Of a stretch of DNA of 64,000 nt, positions 1 to 9,284 are shown piece by piece; the stretch's first letter is position 1, and every line of letters begins with the position of its first letter. The DNA lies in contig NZ_LKBD01000002.1 of assembly GCF_001399975.1 (NCBI RefSeq), positions 124,001 through 188,000 of the forward strand, in the 5' to 3' direction. The translations under genes and the position numbers were made by a program. The DNA comes from Pseudoalteromonas sp. P1-9 (GTDB lineage: Bacteria; Pseudomonadota; Gammaproteobacteria; Enterobacterales; Alteromonadaceae). The notes below the pieces were generated by a model. The model was not told the origin of the DNA. It ran no database searches and worked only from the letters and a program-made list of their open reading frames with translations.

Positions 1-387
1 GCGAGTAAAAAATCTGCCGAAGATGTATCGAGTAAAATTAATGCCGTTGAAGACGTAGCCGAAGCACTGTTTGATGAGTGGGAAGAAGAATTAGAACAGT
101 ATTCAAACGCTAAACTAAAACGAGATAGCCAAAAGAAACTTTCCGCCACTAAGCGCCAGTTTGACCAACTATTACGTTCAATGCGCCGTTCTGAAAGCAA
201 AATGGAACCCGTTTTAACCGCATTAAACGACAATGTTTTATATCTAAAACATAACCTTAATGCGCAAGCAATTGCCGCAATAAAAGGCGAGTTTTCTACA
301 TTAAAACGCGATATTAAAACACTTATGAGCGAAATGAATAAATCCATTGCATATTCAAATAAGTTTATAGCGCAGATGAATAAGTAG
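1..387 (+). CDS. DUF2959 family protein, 3' part
   Basis: The reading frame is open from the first base of the window to a TAA stop, so the true start lies upstream. The visible 128 residues are highly charged and helical. They include a DAVEDVAEAL-like acidic stretch (VEDVAEALFDEWEEELEQYS) and the later YLKHNLNAQAIA segment, both of which I recognise as typical of the DUF2959 family. Members are predicted coiled-coil proteins, often lipoproteins, of unknown function in marine gammaproteobacteria. The N-terminus, including any signal peptide, is outside the window. It converges on the TonB-dependent receptor gene, with a shared terminator between them. Family assignment is fairly firm; function is unknown. 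Confidence 0.75.
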   Translation, partial: ASKKSAEDVSSKINAVEDVAEALFDEWEEELEQYSNAKLKRDSQKKLSATKRQFDQLLRSMRRSESKMEPVLTALNDNVLYLKHNLNAQAIAAIKGEFSTLKRDIKTLMSEMNKSIAYSNKFIAQMNK

Positions 388-438
388 ATTGCCTATAAAC
401 GAAGTACTGATTTTAGTACTTTGCATCAAAACAAAAAA

Positions 439-462
439 ATGCCGCTATATAGCGGCATTTTT
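439..462. terminator. Bidirectional intrinsic terminator
   Basis: An 8-bp perfect stem (ATGCCGCT/AGCGGCAT) encloses an ATAT loop. It is flanked by a T run on the plus strand and an A run at 433-439, which reads as T on the minus strand. It lies between two convergent genes and can serve both. Confidence 0.85.
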
Positions 463-476
463 ATTATTACTTGAGA

Positions 477-3341
477 TTAGAACTTGTAGTTCACACCCAC
501 TGTGTAAGTACGACCATCTAGATCGAAGAACTCACCATCATCATAGTATGAAGGATGACGAGGTGGTGTTCTATCGAACACATTTAATACACCACCACGA
601 ACCTGAAGATCGTCAGTGATGTTATAACGCGCTGTTAGATCCCACTTAATGTAAGAAGGAATATCATTATAGTTGTTATCTTCTGGTGTCCAATCACGAT
701 CCACTACAGATGCATGACGGTATACAGACGTAGCAGCTAACGATAGGTCCTCATAACCATAGTTAAGAGTGAAACGACCCTTCCAGCGTGGGCGGTGGAT
801 TTCACCTTGGTATTGACGATTATCTTCTTCTTTACCAGTAGTATTTTGCTCACGCTCTTCTAGGTAGGTCGTGATTAGACGGAAATCAAAATCACCGAAA
901 CCAGACTCAAAGCCGTAGTTAAGCTCAATATCCGTACCTGAAATTGTACTCGTAGCAGCATTCACAGGAGACTGATAGAAAGCAGTGATTTCTAGTGACG
1001 TAGGATCACGCTCAACAAGATTACAGTAAGGGTTATCTAGAGAATCTAGTTCATAACAACCACGTACAATGTTAGCAGCGCTAGGACGTGTAATCATGTC
1101 TTCCAGCTCAAACTTCCAGTAATCTAACGTTACACTGAAGCCTTCTAGGTATGCTGGCGTATAAATGAAACCATATGTAATGTCATATGCTGTTTCGTTT
1201 GTTAAGTCATCATTACCTACAACGTAACCTGGATGAGTTGTTTGCTTCCAAAGATCAGAAGGCGCCCAACCAACTGGGATTCCAGCTGCACGACAGTTAC
1301 GCTCAATGTTTGCTTTGTATTCACCAGCATTGTCAATTTGACCTTGTTCACAAGGATCATTGAAGCTCGCGTAAGTTTGACCTGGAGGGCTGTATAGCTC
1401 ATCGATGTTAGGAGCACGAACTGACTTAGAACGGTTTAAACGGAAACGTAAATCGTCGTTCATTACGTAGTTAAGACTTACTTTCCACGCATCATCAGTA
1501 CCCGTTGATGAGTAATCCATATAACGATATGCTAATTCTACATATAAGTCTTGTACAAATGGTACATCAGTTAAAACTGGAATAGAGAATTCAGCAGCGG
1601 CTTCTTTTACGTCGAACTCACCAAATAATGCGTCTGATTGGTTGTTGAAGATTAAACCTTTACGCATCGCTGGATCAGGAAGAGTTTCAGCACGTTCTTC
1701 ACGGTATTCAAGTGTAAATGCTGACGCAAGCGGACCCGCAGGTAACTCAAATAAGTCACCACTTACAGTACCACCCACAACCGTTTGCTTGATACTTGCA
1801 CGGCGAGTTGCATCAGTACCAACATAATCAAGAGCTTCTTGAGATGCTAAGCCTTTACCCCAAATATTTAATGGAGAACAGCCTGCTAATGCGCCGATAA
1901 CTTCGCCATCAGCATCGCGGTCAGCACACACAATTTGACCATCAACTTCAACTGCATCAAGTGCATTGTTAAAGTTATCAGTTAATAATTCACCAAACCA
2001 AGTTGTATCTTGTTGTACATAACCTATTTGAGCATACGCATCGTAGCTCCAGTTATCAGTGATCATACCGTCAAAACCTAATGCGCCACGGGTAGTTTGA
2101 CGTTTTTGGTCATACTTACGGTGACCAAACATATCGGCTAAGTAATACGCACCGTATGAAGACATATCACGGTCAGCAAAGAACTGCTTTGTTTCATCAC
2201 TAAAGAATGCGTTATCAGCTCTCATTCCACCTAAGTAGAAGAATGCTGGCGAACTTTCACCAAATGCTGATGTATTTGAATAAAGTAATTCAAATGTCAT
2301 ATTATGGTCATCAGCAAGTTCCATATTTACTTGCGTATTTACATTAATACGCTCAAGTGGCGTACGTACATATTTGTGCTCTAGGAAACTATAACCGTCG
2401 CCCTCACCTGTATAGTAGTTAGTATTGCGACTACCTGGTGTGCTACTTGCAGGTAAACGTTCACCTTCTTCAAATGCGCGAATAGAACCATCATCAGCAA
2501 AGATGTAGTGCCCATCAGGTGCAAAAAAGTCACCAGTTTTACTGTAGAAACGAAGCGATGTTGAACCTTCTTGATCATAAATAATACGACGTGGAATACC
2601 GTCTTCATCATTCACGTTATCAGGATGGTCAATGGCAATTACACCGTTTCGGATAAAGTCACGCTGATCACCGCGAAGCTGCTCATCCTTTGTATAAGAG
2701 ATGTTTGCAATAAAGCTAATTTTGTCTGCTTCACCACCAAATGTTAATGACGCATAGCTTGACTCACCGCCTTCTTGAGAAGGCTGACGTGTAGATGCGT
2801 CAAATTCAACGCCATCAAAAGATTGCTTAGTCACAATGTTCACAACACCTGCAACCGCATCAGAACCATAAACTGCTGATGCACCACCAGTAGTAACCTC
2901 AATGCGTTCAATCATTGCTGTTGGGATATTATTTAAATCTACAGCACTTGACGTTGGTGAACCTGAAACAAAACGACGACCGTTTACAAGAACAAGTGTA
3001 CGGTTTGCACCTAAACCACGAAGGTCGGTATTGTTAAGACCATTAGCAAAAATACTATTGTTAGTAGTTTCTGGAGAAAGACCCGTCGTTGCGGATGGTA
3101 AGTCTTGTAATAAATCAGCAACGTTAGTAATACCAGCGTCAGTTAATGTATCACCAGTAATTACAGTAACTGGCGTAGCAGAAAGCTCACCAATACGTTT
3201 GATTTTAGAACCTGTAACGGTAATGCGTTCTACTTCTTCAGCTTGGTTGGCTTCTTCAGCAGCTGTTGCAGCAAAACTTGTAACAGCTCCTGCAAATAAT
3301 GCGCTTTTAACACCCAGCGCTAATAAGTTTAATTTATTCAA
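477..3341 (-). CDS. TonB-dependent outer-membrane receptor
   Basis: An outer-membrane beta-barrel receptor that would import a substrate using TonB energy. The frame stays open further upstream, but I chose a TTG start at 3341 (954 residues). It is preceded by AGGG about ten bases upstream, and translation from there begins directly with a signal peptide (LNKLNLLALG...FAATAAEE). A TonB-box-like segment (ERITVTGS) follows. Next comes the plug domain, with VLVNGRRF and the GGASAVYGSDAVAGVVNIVTK-type sequence near residues 60-180, and then the barrel to the C-terminal aromatic YTVGVNYKF. The type resembles the large receptors Alteromonadales use for peptides or glycans rather than classical siderophore receptors. 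The substrate cannot be read from the sequence, and no partner uptake genes are adjacent. Confidence 0.93.
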   Translation of the reverse strand: MNKLNLLALGVKSALFAGAVTSFAATAAEEANQAEEVERITVTGSKIKRIGELSATPVTVITGDTLTDAGITNVADLLQDLPSATTGLSPETTNNSIFANGLNNTDLRGLGANRTLVLVNGRRFVSGSPTSSAVDLNNIPTAMIERIEVTTGGASAVYGSDAVAGVVNIVTKQSFDGVEFDASTRQPSQEGGESSYASLTFGGEADKISFIANISYTKDEQLRGDQRDFIRNGVIAIDHPDNVNDEDGIPRRIIYDQEGSTSLRFYSKTGDFFAPDGHYIFADDGSIRAFEEGERLPASSTPGSRNTNYYTGEGDGYSFLEHKYVRTPLERINVNTQVNMELADDHNMTFELLYSNTSAFGESSPAFFYLGGMRADNAFFSDETKQFFADRDMSSYGAYYLADMFGHRKYDQKRQTTRGALGFDGMITDNWSYDAYAQIGYVQQDTTWFGELLTDNFNNALDAVEVDGQIVCADRDADGEVIGALAGCSPLNIWGKGLASQEALDYVGTDATRRASIKQTVVGGTVSGDLFELPAGPLASAFTLEYREERAETLPDPAMRKGLIFNNQSDALFGEFDVKEAAAEFSIPVLTDVPFVQDLYVELAYRYMDYSSTGTDDAWKVSLNYVMNDDLRFRLNRSKSVRAPNIDELYSPPGQTYASFNDPCEQGQIDNAGEYKANIERNCRAAGIPVGWAPSDLWKQTTHPGYVVGNDDLTNETAYDITYGFIYTPAYLEGFSVTLDYWKFELEDMITRPSAANIVRGCYELDSLDNPYCNLVERDPTSLEITAFYQSPVNAATSTISGTDIELNYGFESGFGDFDFRLITTYLEEREQNTTGKEEDNRQYQGEIHRPRWKGRFTLNYGYEDLSLAATSVYRHASVVDRDWTPEDNNYNDIPSYIKWDLTARYNITDDLQVRGGVLNVFDRTPPRHPSYYDDGEFFDLDGRTYTVGVNYKF

Positions 3342-3754
3342 AATGAGATTTCCCTGAAGTTTTCTAAATGTTATTCGTGTCAAATTACGTACAAATGTTT
3401 CTCTTTGCTTCAAAACGTAAACTGAACACCTCTGTTTTAACACAAAAATTACAAAACATAATAACTGTTCGATAAACAACATTACGCAGAACTTAATACA
3501 AATAAATACAGAAAAAACACAAAAGACATAATAAACAACAACTTAATTAAGATTTGGTAGTAAAATTAAATTTACATACAAACCCATCATTTACATTCAT
3601 TTACACTACATATGGAATTGTTGATGTTACAAGAGGCGGGTGTGTGCGTGCTAAAGGACAAGATCGATAATTTAGAATGGAAAAAACGTACTTTTTAGCA
3701 AGGTAACCAAAACGCCACCTTACTAAAATGCAAAAACTTAAACTTTAATTAACA
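3342..3754. other. AT-rich intergenic region upstream of the TonB receptor gene
   Basis: About 410 bases without a credible gene. It must contain the minus-strand promoter of the receptor gene and, near its right end, an inverted repeat that may terminate the small membrane protein gene. I saw no convincing Fur box or other operator. An in-frame extension of the receptor to 3482 exists, but it would place 47 non-signal-like residues in front of the signal peptide. Confidence 0.6.
3693..3728 (-). terminator. Imperfect hairpin, possible terminator of the small membrane protein gene
   Basis: The arms TTTTAG-C-AAGGT and ACCTT-A-CTAAAA pair around a 12-base loop, with one mismatch. It lies about 25 bases past the stop of the minus-strand gene at 3755-3988. 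The T tract is displaced (a T run appears only several bases further on), so termination is possible but unproven. Confidence 0.4.
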
Positions 3755-3988
3755 TTACCGATATATTTCAACTTTACGAAACTTAGCCGCATCGATTATT
3801 GCCCATAAGTGGAAAATACCGCCAATGATTGCTGGAACGACAAAAAACCATAAAGCGTAGCCACCAAATACTACAATCGCAAATATCAGTGCCGCGCCAA
3901 TACGCCCTTGTACCAACTGCCCAAGACCTGGGAAAAACACGTTACAAATAGCAGCAATTACATTGCCTGCTGATCCTTGTTCTGCCAT
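3755..3988 (-). CDS. Small TM2-like membrane protein
   Basis: A 77-residue protein with two hydrophobic segments (roughly residues 8-20 with the following GRIGAALIFAIVVFGGYALW stretch, and VVPAIIGGIFHLWAIIDA). The PGLGQ...GRIG turn followed by a C-terminal HLWAIIDAAKF resembles TM2 or DUF5683-like small membrane proteins of unknown function. The start ATG is preceded by GAGG about eight bases upstream. It stands alone between the TonB receptor gene and a divergent nuclease gene. It is probably a real inner-membrane protein; no role can be assigned. Confidence 0.7.
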   Translation of the reverse strand: MAEQGSAGNVIAAICNVFFPGLGQLVQGRIGAALIFAIVVFGGYALWFFVVPAIIGGIFHLWAIIDAAKFRKVEIYR

Positions 3989-4153
3989 ATAAACCTCTCA
4001 AATTTCCAATTTATTTAATTTAAATCAAACTCTATGCCAAATATATATTAATATAACTTTCAGTGTGTTAGCTTGATTTAGGACCTTACTAACAATTCAT
4101 TATTAGTAAGATTGACTAAAATAGAGCTAATTACACTAAATATGGAGCTTGCC

Positions 4154-5509
4154 ATGAAATTAACATTTATCGGGGCAGCAAGTACAGTTACAGGTTCAAA
4201 ACACCTACTGGAAGTAGAAAACCTAAAGATCTTAATTGATTGCGGCCTTTACCAAGGCATAAAAAACTATCGCACTCGCAACTGGCAAGCCCTTCCGTTT
4301 GATGTAACTAAGTTAGATGCCGTTTTATTAACCCACGCGCATATAGACCATTCGGGTTATATTCCACTTTTATACAAGCAAGGATTTAGAGGCCCTATTT
4401 TTTGCTCTCACGAAACACTAAAACTGTGTGAAGTATTACTGCCTGATGCGGGCTTTTTACAAGAAGAAGACGCAAAATATGCAAATAAAAAGCGCTTCTC
4501 TAAACACTCTCCAGCTGAACCACTGTATACATTAAATGATGCTAAAAAGTCGTTATCTCTTTTTGTGCCGCTAGATTTTCAACACAATGTTGAAATTTTG
4601 CCAAATGTTACAATTAACTTGAAACCAAATGGGCACATTCTCGGCTCTTCAAGTATTGAGTTAAATGCAAAAAGTAAAACGTTGGTGTTCAGCGGTGATG
4701 TTGGTAGGCAAGACGACCCAATTATGTATCCGCCAGAGCCGATTTCACCCTGTGATTTACTAGTTGTAGAGGCTACGTATGGTGATAGACGTCATACTGC
4801 AACCGACACCAAGCAAATTCTCGCCGATGCGATAAATGATACCTTTAAGCGTGGGGGTATTTTTCTTATGCCCTCTTTTGCCGTTGGCCGTGCACAGTTA
4901 ATTTTGCATTTAATCGCAGAGCTAAAAAGAGAGCAGCGAATTCCGAATGTACCGGTTTATCTCAATAGCCCGATGGCAATAAAGGTCACAGATCTTTATG
5001 AAAAAGCCCACAAGCACCACAAACTAACAAAAGAACAATGCCAAGCCATTGATGACATGACTGAGTTTGTTAAAACGCAAGAAGAGTCGGAAATGCTCAA
5101 TAGCCGTAATCTACCCTGTATTATTGTGTCAGCAAGCGGCATGGCAAGCGGCGGACGGGTATTACATCACTTAAAAAGTTTATTGCCAGATGATAAACAC
5201 ACAGTCGCATTTTTAGGCTTTCAAGCAGCTGGCACACGCGGTGAAGCCCTTATTAATGGCGCCGAAAGAATAAAAATTCATGGCGAATATATTGATGTAA
5301 AAGCAAATGTTCTAAACCTAGATTCACTTTCGGCCCATGGTGATTATCAAGATATTCTAAATTGGTTGCAGCAAGGCGAAGCATTACCAAAGCAAATTTA
5401 TATTAACCATGGTGAAGTCAGTGCATGTGAGGCAATGCGCTGTCACATTAAGGAGCAGCTTGGAATTGACGCCAAAGTAGCTGAGTATTTGGAACAAGTA
5501 GAACTTTGA
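4154..5509 (+). CDS. MBL-fold beta-CASP RNA exonuclease-like protein
   Basis: A metallo-beta-lactamase fold protein of the beta-CASP group (COG1236, bacterial relatives of CPSF73/Ysh1), expected to bind two zinc ions and cleave RNA in the cytoplasm. The signature HAHIDHSG sits near residue 55, and a GHILGSSSIE motif supplies the next histidine. FSGDVGR contributes the aspartate, and the beta-CASP part follows, with SPMAIKVTDLYE, SASGMASGGR and SAHGDYQD. The length of 451 residues is normal. I start it at the ATG at 4154, which follows GGAG and begins with MKLTFIGAAS; TTG 4112 and ATG 4142 are in-frame alternatives. The downstream AraC-type gene overlaps its stop, so the two are probably translated together. 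Confidence 0.92.
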   Translation: MKLTFIGAASTVTGSKHLLEVENLKILIDCGLYQGIKNYRTRNWQALPFDVTKLDAVLLTHAHIDHSGYIPLLYKQGFRGPIFCSHETLKLCEVLLPDAGFLQEEDAKYANKKRFSKHSPAEPLYTLNDAKKSLSLFVPLDFQHNVEILPNVTINLKPNGHILGSSSIELNAKSKTLVFSGDVGRQDDPIMYPPEPISPCDLLVVEATYGDRRHTATDTKQILADAINDTFKRGGIFLMPSFAVGRAQLILHLIAELKREQRIPNVPVYLNSPMAIKVTDLYEKAHKHHKLTKEQCQAIDDMTEFVKTQEESEMLNSRNLPCIIVSASGMASGGRVLHHLKSLLPDDKHTVAFLGFQAAGTRGEALINGAERIKIHGEYIDVKANVLNLDSLSAHGDYQDILNWLQQGEALPKQIYINHGEVSACEAMRCHIKEQLGIDAKVAEYLEQVEL

Positions 5510-6255
5510 AAACCCGTTTTTTAGCCTACCAAGGCGTTTATATCGCATTTAATGATAAATTGATGGCAAATGAACATAACCATCAATTTATTCAAATTAA
5601 CTTATTGTCGCCACAAGCCAGTATTACTGTTGACCAAAAAACGCTTTCCACAAACTGCTTAATAATTGCAAGTAAGGTAAAGCACACTTTAAAAAGTGAT
5701 AAACCGGTGATCACCATATTGATTGATAATTTTAGTGTGCTTGGTAAAAAGCTAACGCACCTTATTAACTGCCAAAAAAATGAAAACAATGTTTACACCC
5801 GCTTTGAACAGGCCAAATCGCAATACCTTTGGCAATATTTTATTGATAAAACAGGCAGCTTTGATTATGCGATGACTGAATTTTTAAATAGTATTTTATG
5901 CTACCATACCCAAGCAAAGTCCCCTACGGATCCGCGTATTGCAAAAATACTTAATCACTTAGAGCAGTGTGACAGCGCCCAGCTAAATCTTTCACAATTA
6001 GCAAAAATAGTTAATTTATCGCAAAGCCGATTATCACATTTATTTAGTGAACAAATTGGCATGCCATTTAAAAGTTATCAACGCTACTTACGATTCAAAC
6101 GCTTAATACCATTACTCGCAAATGGCTTTGATTTAACCAAAGCCGCCCATCAAGTAGGGTTTAGTGATGCCGCACACTTAAGTCGCGAATGTAAAAAGTT
6201 ATTTGGCATACAACCAAAGCTATTAAAAGGAACGCTTACATTCGAGCAAGTCTAA
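5506..6255 (+). CDS. AraC-family transcriptional regulator
   Basis: A 249-residue regulator with a C-terminal double helix-turn-helix domain (about residues 145-240). This includes LSQLAKIVNLSQSRLSHLFSEQ and the second helix region AAHQVGFSDAAHLSRECKKLFG followed by P, the usual AraC signature. The N-terminal part is a divergent cupin-like effector domain with no recognisable ligand site. Translation appears to start at TTG, which overlaps the TGA of the nuclease gene in a TTGA junction with GGA upstream, so the two are translationally coupled. Its 3' end overlaps the convergent monooxygenase gene by 33 bases. Target genes are unknown; the flanking nuclease or monooxygenase genes are candidates. 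Confidence 0.85.
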   Translation: MKTRFLAYQGVYIAFNDKLMANEHNHQFIQINLLSPQASITVDQKTLSTNCLIIASKVKHTLKSDKPVITILIDNFSVLGKKLTHLINCQKNENNVYTRFEQAKSQYLWQYFIDKTGSFDYAMTEFLNSILCYHTQAKSPTDPRIAKILNHLEQCDSAQLNLSQLAKIVNLSQSRLSHLFSEQIGMPFKSYQRYLRFKRLIPLLANGFDLTKAAHQVGFSDAAHLSRECKKLFGIQPKLLKGTLTFEQV

Positions 6256-7272
6256 TAAATTAAAATCATGCTCAATGCCCATAATCAAGCCCGAACCACG
6301 CGAGTTCAGCCAAGGTTGAGACAAGATATATAACCCCGATATGTCGGATACTTTATCAAAAATATCTTTATTGCTAGCTTGTTCCGCTAAACAGCTTTCA
6401 AGCCAAGAAAAGTCATTTTTATAGCCTGTAGTAATTATCACCTTATCTATCACTTGCCCTTTAAGTGTTATTGGCTTTTCGCTATTTAACTTATTCAAGT
6501 TAAAGCGCTTACAAAGTGTTATTCCAGCCTTAGCTAACTGATGATTACGACTACCAGTTGCAGGAAATGGGTCTTTCTTTCGCATTTTTTTCGCTAACCA
6601 ATGTTGTTTTTCCAGACGAGTCAGGCCGAGCTTATCTAACCAAAAGAAAATATCTCTACCCAAAAAACGCTGTGGTAAAAAAGTGCGTGCTTTGCCCGTA
6701 GATAAAAAGACTTGATTCTTTTTAACCAACATTTTTGCCAGTTGCCGGCCACTGGCACCATCACCAATCACCAACCAGTTTTCGTTTTCACATGTTAAGT
6801 GTCGATCACCAATAGATTCTGGCGTAAACACTTTACCGTGATAAAAAGAGTTACTATCCAGCTGATACGAATGAGGAATTTGAAATGCACCAGTACATAC
6901 AAACAGCATTTTGCTGTGGTAGGTTTCACCATTACTGCAGTTTACTGTGAAGCCATCGGTGTCATTTCGCACATCAACTACTTTACGGCCAAATCTAATA
7001 TCTAACGAAAGTGCAGCAGCATATTGTTCAAGATATTCAACAAATTCCTGTTTTGACGGGTACTCACTTGCGTTGCCTGATATATTCAACCCTGGCAACT
7101 GACTATAGCGCCGAGAAGTAAACAAAGTTAACCCTTCATAACGATTTCGCCACGCACTACCTACAGCATTTGATGCTTCTAAAATAACCACTTTGTGATA
7201 GCCCTTTTGCCTCAATAAGTAGGCGGTTGCTAAACCAGCATGGCCTGCACCAACAATAATTGCTTGTTTCAT
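6223..7272 (-). CDS. FAD-dependent NAD(P)H-binding monooxygenase-like oxidoreductase
   Basis: A 349-residue flavoprotein related to flavin-containing monooxygenases and the TrkA/CzcO-type oxidoreductases. The N-terminal FAD site is GAGHAG (residues 8-13), with the conserved ILEAS glutamate and W-R-N-R-Y motif after it. A second Rossmann motif, VIGDGASG, near residue 165 would bind NAD(P)H. The late ITTGY motif is typical of this superfamily. Substrate is unknown. The gene stands alone on the minus strand and overlaps the AraC regulator gene tail to tail. It is an oxidoreductase with good confidence, but the exact reaction is not determinable. Confidence 0.88.
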   Translation of the reverse strand: MKQAIIVGAGHAGLATAYLLRQKGYHKVVILEASNAVGSAWRNRYEGLTLFTSRRYSQLPGLNISGNASEYPSKQEFVEYLEQYAAALSLDIRFGRKVVDVRNDTDGFTVNCSNGETYHSKMLFVCTGAFQIPHSYQLDSNSFYHGKVFTPESIGDRHLTCENENWLVIGDGASGRQLAKMLVKKNQVFLSTGKARTFLPQRFLGRDIFFWLDKLGLTRLEKQHWLAKKMRKKDPFPATGSRNHQLAKAGITLCKRFNLNKLNSEKPITLKGQVIDKVIITTGYKNDFSWLESCLAEQASNKDIFDKVSDISGLYILSQPWLNSRGSGLIMGIEHDFNLLDLLECKRSF

Positions 7273-7343
7273 GACTACTCCAACTGAAAACTCTCAGCTA
7301 GAATAAAGGTACAGCAAAACTAAAAATTGAATTTAAACGCTAT

Positions 7344-7739
7344 ATGTTTGAAAAATTTAAAATGCATGGCGATGTCAGCCTTAATTGGCAAGGAAAAACG
7401 CTAGAAATAAACACAACCGGGCCATGGAATGCTGAATTTTTTATGCATTTACATGAGCAATTAATTGATATGGTGCGTAATCAGCAAATTACTGATTTTG
7501 ATGTATTACTTAACATTCATGGCGAGGCACTGCCAACGCCAGACGCACAAAATGCACACATTGAGTTTTTAAAAGCCTCCAGTGCCAAAGCTGTCGCAGT
7601 AAATCTTGAACATTGCGTAACAAGGTCGATGACGCAACAAGTGTGTGACTATGTTTACCCTACTGCGGGACTAACACATCAGTGTTTCAACAATAAAGCG
7701 CAAGCGCTCAATTGGCTAAGTACGCAAAGCGGGGAATAA
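7344..7739 (+). CDS. Hypothetical protein, possible STAS/SpoIIAA-like fold
   Basis: A 131-residue soluble protein with no signal peptide or membrane segment. The pattern (WQGKTLEINTTGPWN near the start, then DVLLNIHGEALPTPDA and a C-terminal KAQALNWLS) resembles short STAS/SpoIIAA-like proteins of marine bacteria, but I do not firmly recognise it. Start choice is uncertain: ATG 7344 and ATG 7362 (MHGDVS) both lack a clear ribosome-binding site. It converges on and overlaps the MocR regulator gene by 24 bases. Confidence 0.65.
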   Translation: MFEKFKMHGDVSLNWQGKTLEINTTGPWNAEFFMHLHEQLIDMVRNQQITDFDVLLNIHGEALPTPDAQNAHIEFLKASSAKAVAVNLEHCVTRSMTQQVCDYVYPTAGLTHQCFNNKAQALNWLSTQSGE

Positions 7740-9179
7740 TAACGCCATTAATGCATTAACCGCCTCTAAACGGGTTTGCTCTTCCATACTGGCAAACCCT
7801 AAACGCAGATACTGATAACCTTGCTCATCACAATTGGTTACTTGTGCGTTAAAGTCTTGCTGACATTGAATGTATATTCCATGCGCCTGTGCCAACTCAG
7901 TAAAACCAGTTAAATCACGCTTGCAACCAAGCCAAATAGCCATTCCCCCATCGGGAACAGCAAAAGTGATCGGGTAACCTGCTTGTTTGTAATTTTCTAA
8001 CAACAGCACAAGGTGATCTCTGCGCGCTAAATACAATTGTGTCATTTTACGAAGATGCCTTTCAAAGTCCCCTTCGCTCATCCAATTAGCCACCGCTTGC
8101 TGTAACACACATTCGGTTTTGTGGTTAATAATTTTTTTACTATTAGCCAAATACTCAATAACTTGAGGGTGAGCCGAAACATAGCCCAATCGCGCGCCTG
8201 CGAACATAATTTTTGAAAACGTTGAGATATAAATTACTCGCCCATCAGGGTCATTTGCCGCCATTGGTACTAACGGTGAACAGCGATAATGAAACTCATG
8301 ATCATAATCATCTTCTAAAATTAAAAAATCATACTGCTGAGCTAATTGGTATATTTGGCTGCGACGCTGTGGCGATAATGTCACTGTTGTTGGGTACTGA
8401 TGTAGTGGCGTTAAATACAAAAGCTTTATTTTGGTTTTTGCCAACACACGCTTTAAGCTTTCAGGTTTTATACCAAACTCATCCTGTTCAATGGTAATCA
8501 GGTTTGCACCATTTGAGCTGAGCGCAGCACATGCAGGCGGATAACTAAGTTGCTCAACCGCCACATTGTCACCGCTCTGTAACACCGCTTGCGCGACAAT
8601 AAACAATGCTTCTTGCGATCCATTGGTTATTAAAATTTCGCCAGATGAAAGACCGCGCGCTCTTATTAAATATTTTTTTATTTGTTCACGTAATGTTTCA
8701 TTCCCGAGCGTGCCCTGATAATGCAAACTGCCAAGATCTAACTGTTTTAACGCTGTATTTAAGTGGCTTTTAAATACCTTCATTGAAAATTGCGTTATAT
8801 CTGGTAATCCACCAGCAAAATTAAAGCGTACGTTAAAATCAGCGTTAGAAAGACTCGCTTTTGGCGATTTAAATAAGTGAGCCAAGTTAAATTGCTGAGT
8901 TTCGCTCAATTCATTTGGTACACAACCCTCTACCGGTAAGACCGAAACCACTTGATAACCAATACGTGGTAAACTTTCTAAATACCCCTGCGCCACTAAC
9001 TCATCGCAAGCCGCCATAATAGTATGACGATTCACATTGAGCTGATTTGCTAAATCCCTGCTTGCCGGCAATCGGTCTTGTGGTTTTAACTGACCCGATA
9101 AAATGGCCTCTCGAATGCTCGCAGCAATGGCGAGGTATTTCTTTTCATGTAAATTAACTGAAATAGTCAGTAAGCGCAT
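7716..9179 (-). CDS. MocR-family PLP-dependent transcriptional regulator (GntR/aminotransferase fusion)
   Basis: A 487-residue MocR-type regulator. An N-terminal GntR winged helix (residues about 12-75, with LPASRDLANQLNVNRHTIM) is joined by a linker to a class I aminotransferase-like domain (about 110-480). The latter carries TNGSQEALF, LEDDYDHEF and STFSKIMFAGARLGYV, whose lysine should hold pyridoxal phosphate. Such proteins sense PLP with an amino compound and often control a divergent operon. The divergent neighbours here encode a GNAT acetyltransferase and a PaiB-like protein, a common arrangement for this family. A pair of TCTGGT-containing arms lies in the intergenic region and could be its operator. 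Confidence 0.93.
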   Translation of the reverse strand: MRLLTISVNLHEKKYLAIAASIREAILSGQLKPQDRLPASRDLANQLNVNRHTIMAACDELVAQGYLESLPRIGYQVVSVLPVEGCVPNELSETQQFNLAHLFKSPKASLSNADFNVRFNFAGGLPDITQFSMKVFKSHLNTALKQLDLGSLHYQGTLGNETLREQIKKYLIRARGLSSGEILITNGSQEALFIVAQAVLQSGDNVAVEQLSYPPACAALSSNGANLITIEQDEFGIKPESLKRVLAKTKIKLLYLTPLHQYPTTVTLSPQRRSQIYQLAQQYDFLILEDDYDHEFHYRCSPLVPMAANDPDGRVIYISTFSKIMFAGARLGYVSAHPQVIEYLANSKKIINHKTECVLQQAVANWMSEGDFERHLRKMTQLYLARRDHLVLLLENYKQAGYPITFAVPDGGMAIWLGCKRDLTGFTELAQAHGIYIQCQQDFNAQVTNCDEQGYQYLRLGFASMEEQTRLEAVNALMALLFPALRT

Positions 9180-9185
9180 TTAATT

Positions 9186-9232
9186 TCTGGTCTATATAAA
9201 TAACAAAAATTGGTTGTTAACGTTATACCAGA
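9186..9232. promoter_or_regulatory. Candidate MocR operator (inverted TCTGGT/ACCAGA half-sites)
   Basis: The left half-site is TCTGGTCTATA (9186-9196) and the right is TATACCAGA (9224-9232), facing each other across 27 bases. They sit in the gap between the divergent MocR and GNAT genes. MocR regulators are known to bind paired short repeats containing CTGGT-like sequence, so an operator is plausible. It is inferred from sequence symmetry and position only. Confidence 0.5.
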
Positions 9233-9284
9233 TTTCTTTTTTAATACACCTCATTAAGCATTATAAATTTGGAATGAGGTCACC

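Noticed and set aside
2902-3357. A 151-codon open frame on the plus strand
   Set aside because: It is antisense to the N-terminal part of the TonB receptor, has a biased Ser/Pro/Arg composition and no ribosome-binding site.
3482-3755. Fur box upstream of the TonB receptor
   Set aside because: AT-rich stretches occur, but none matched the GATAAT-type repeats well enough.
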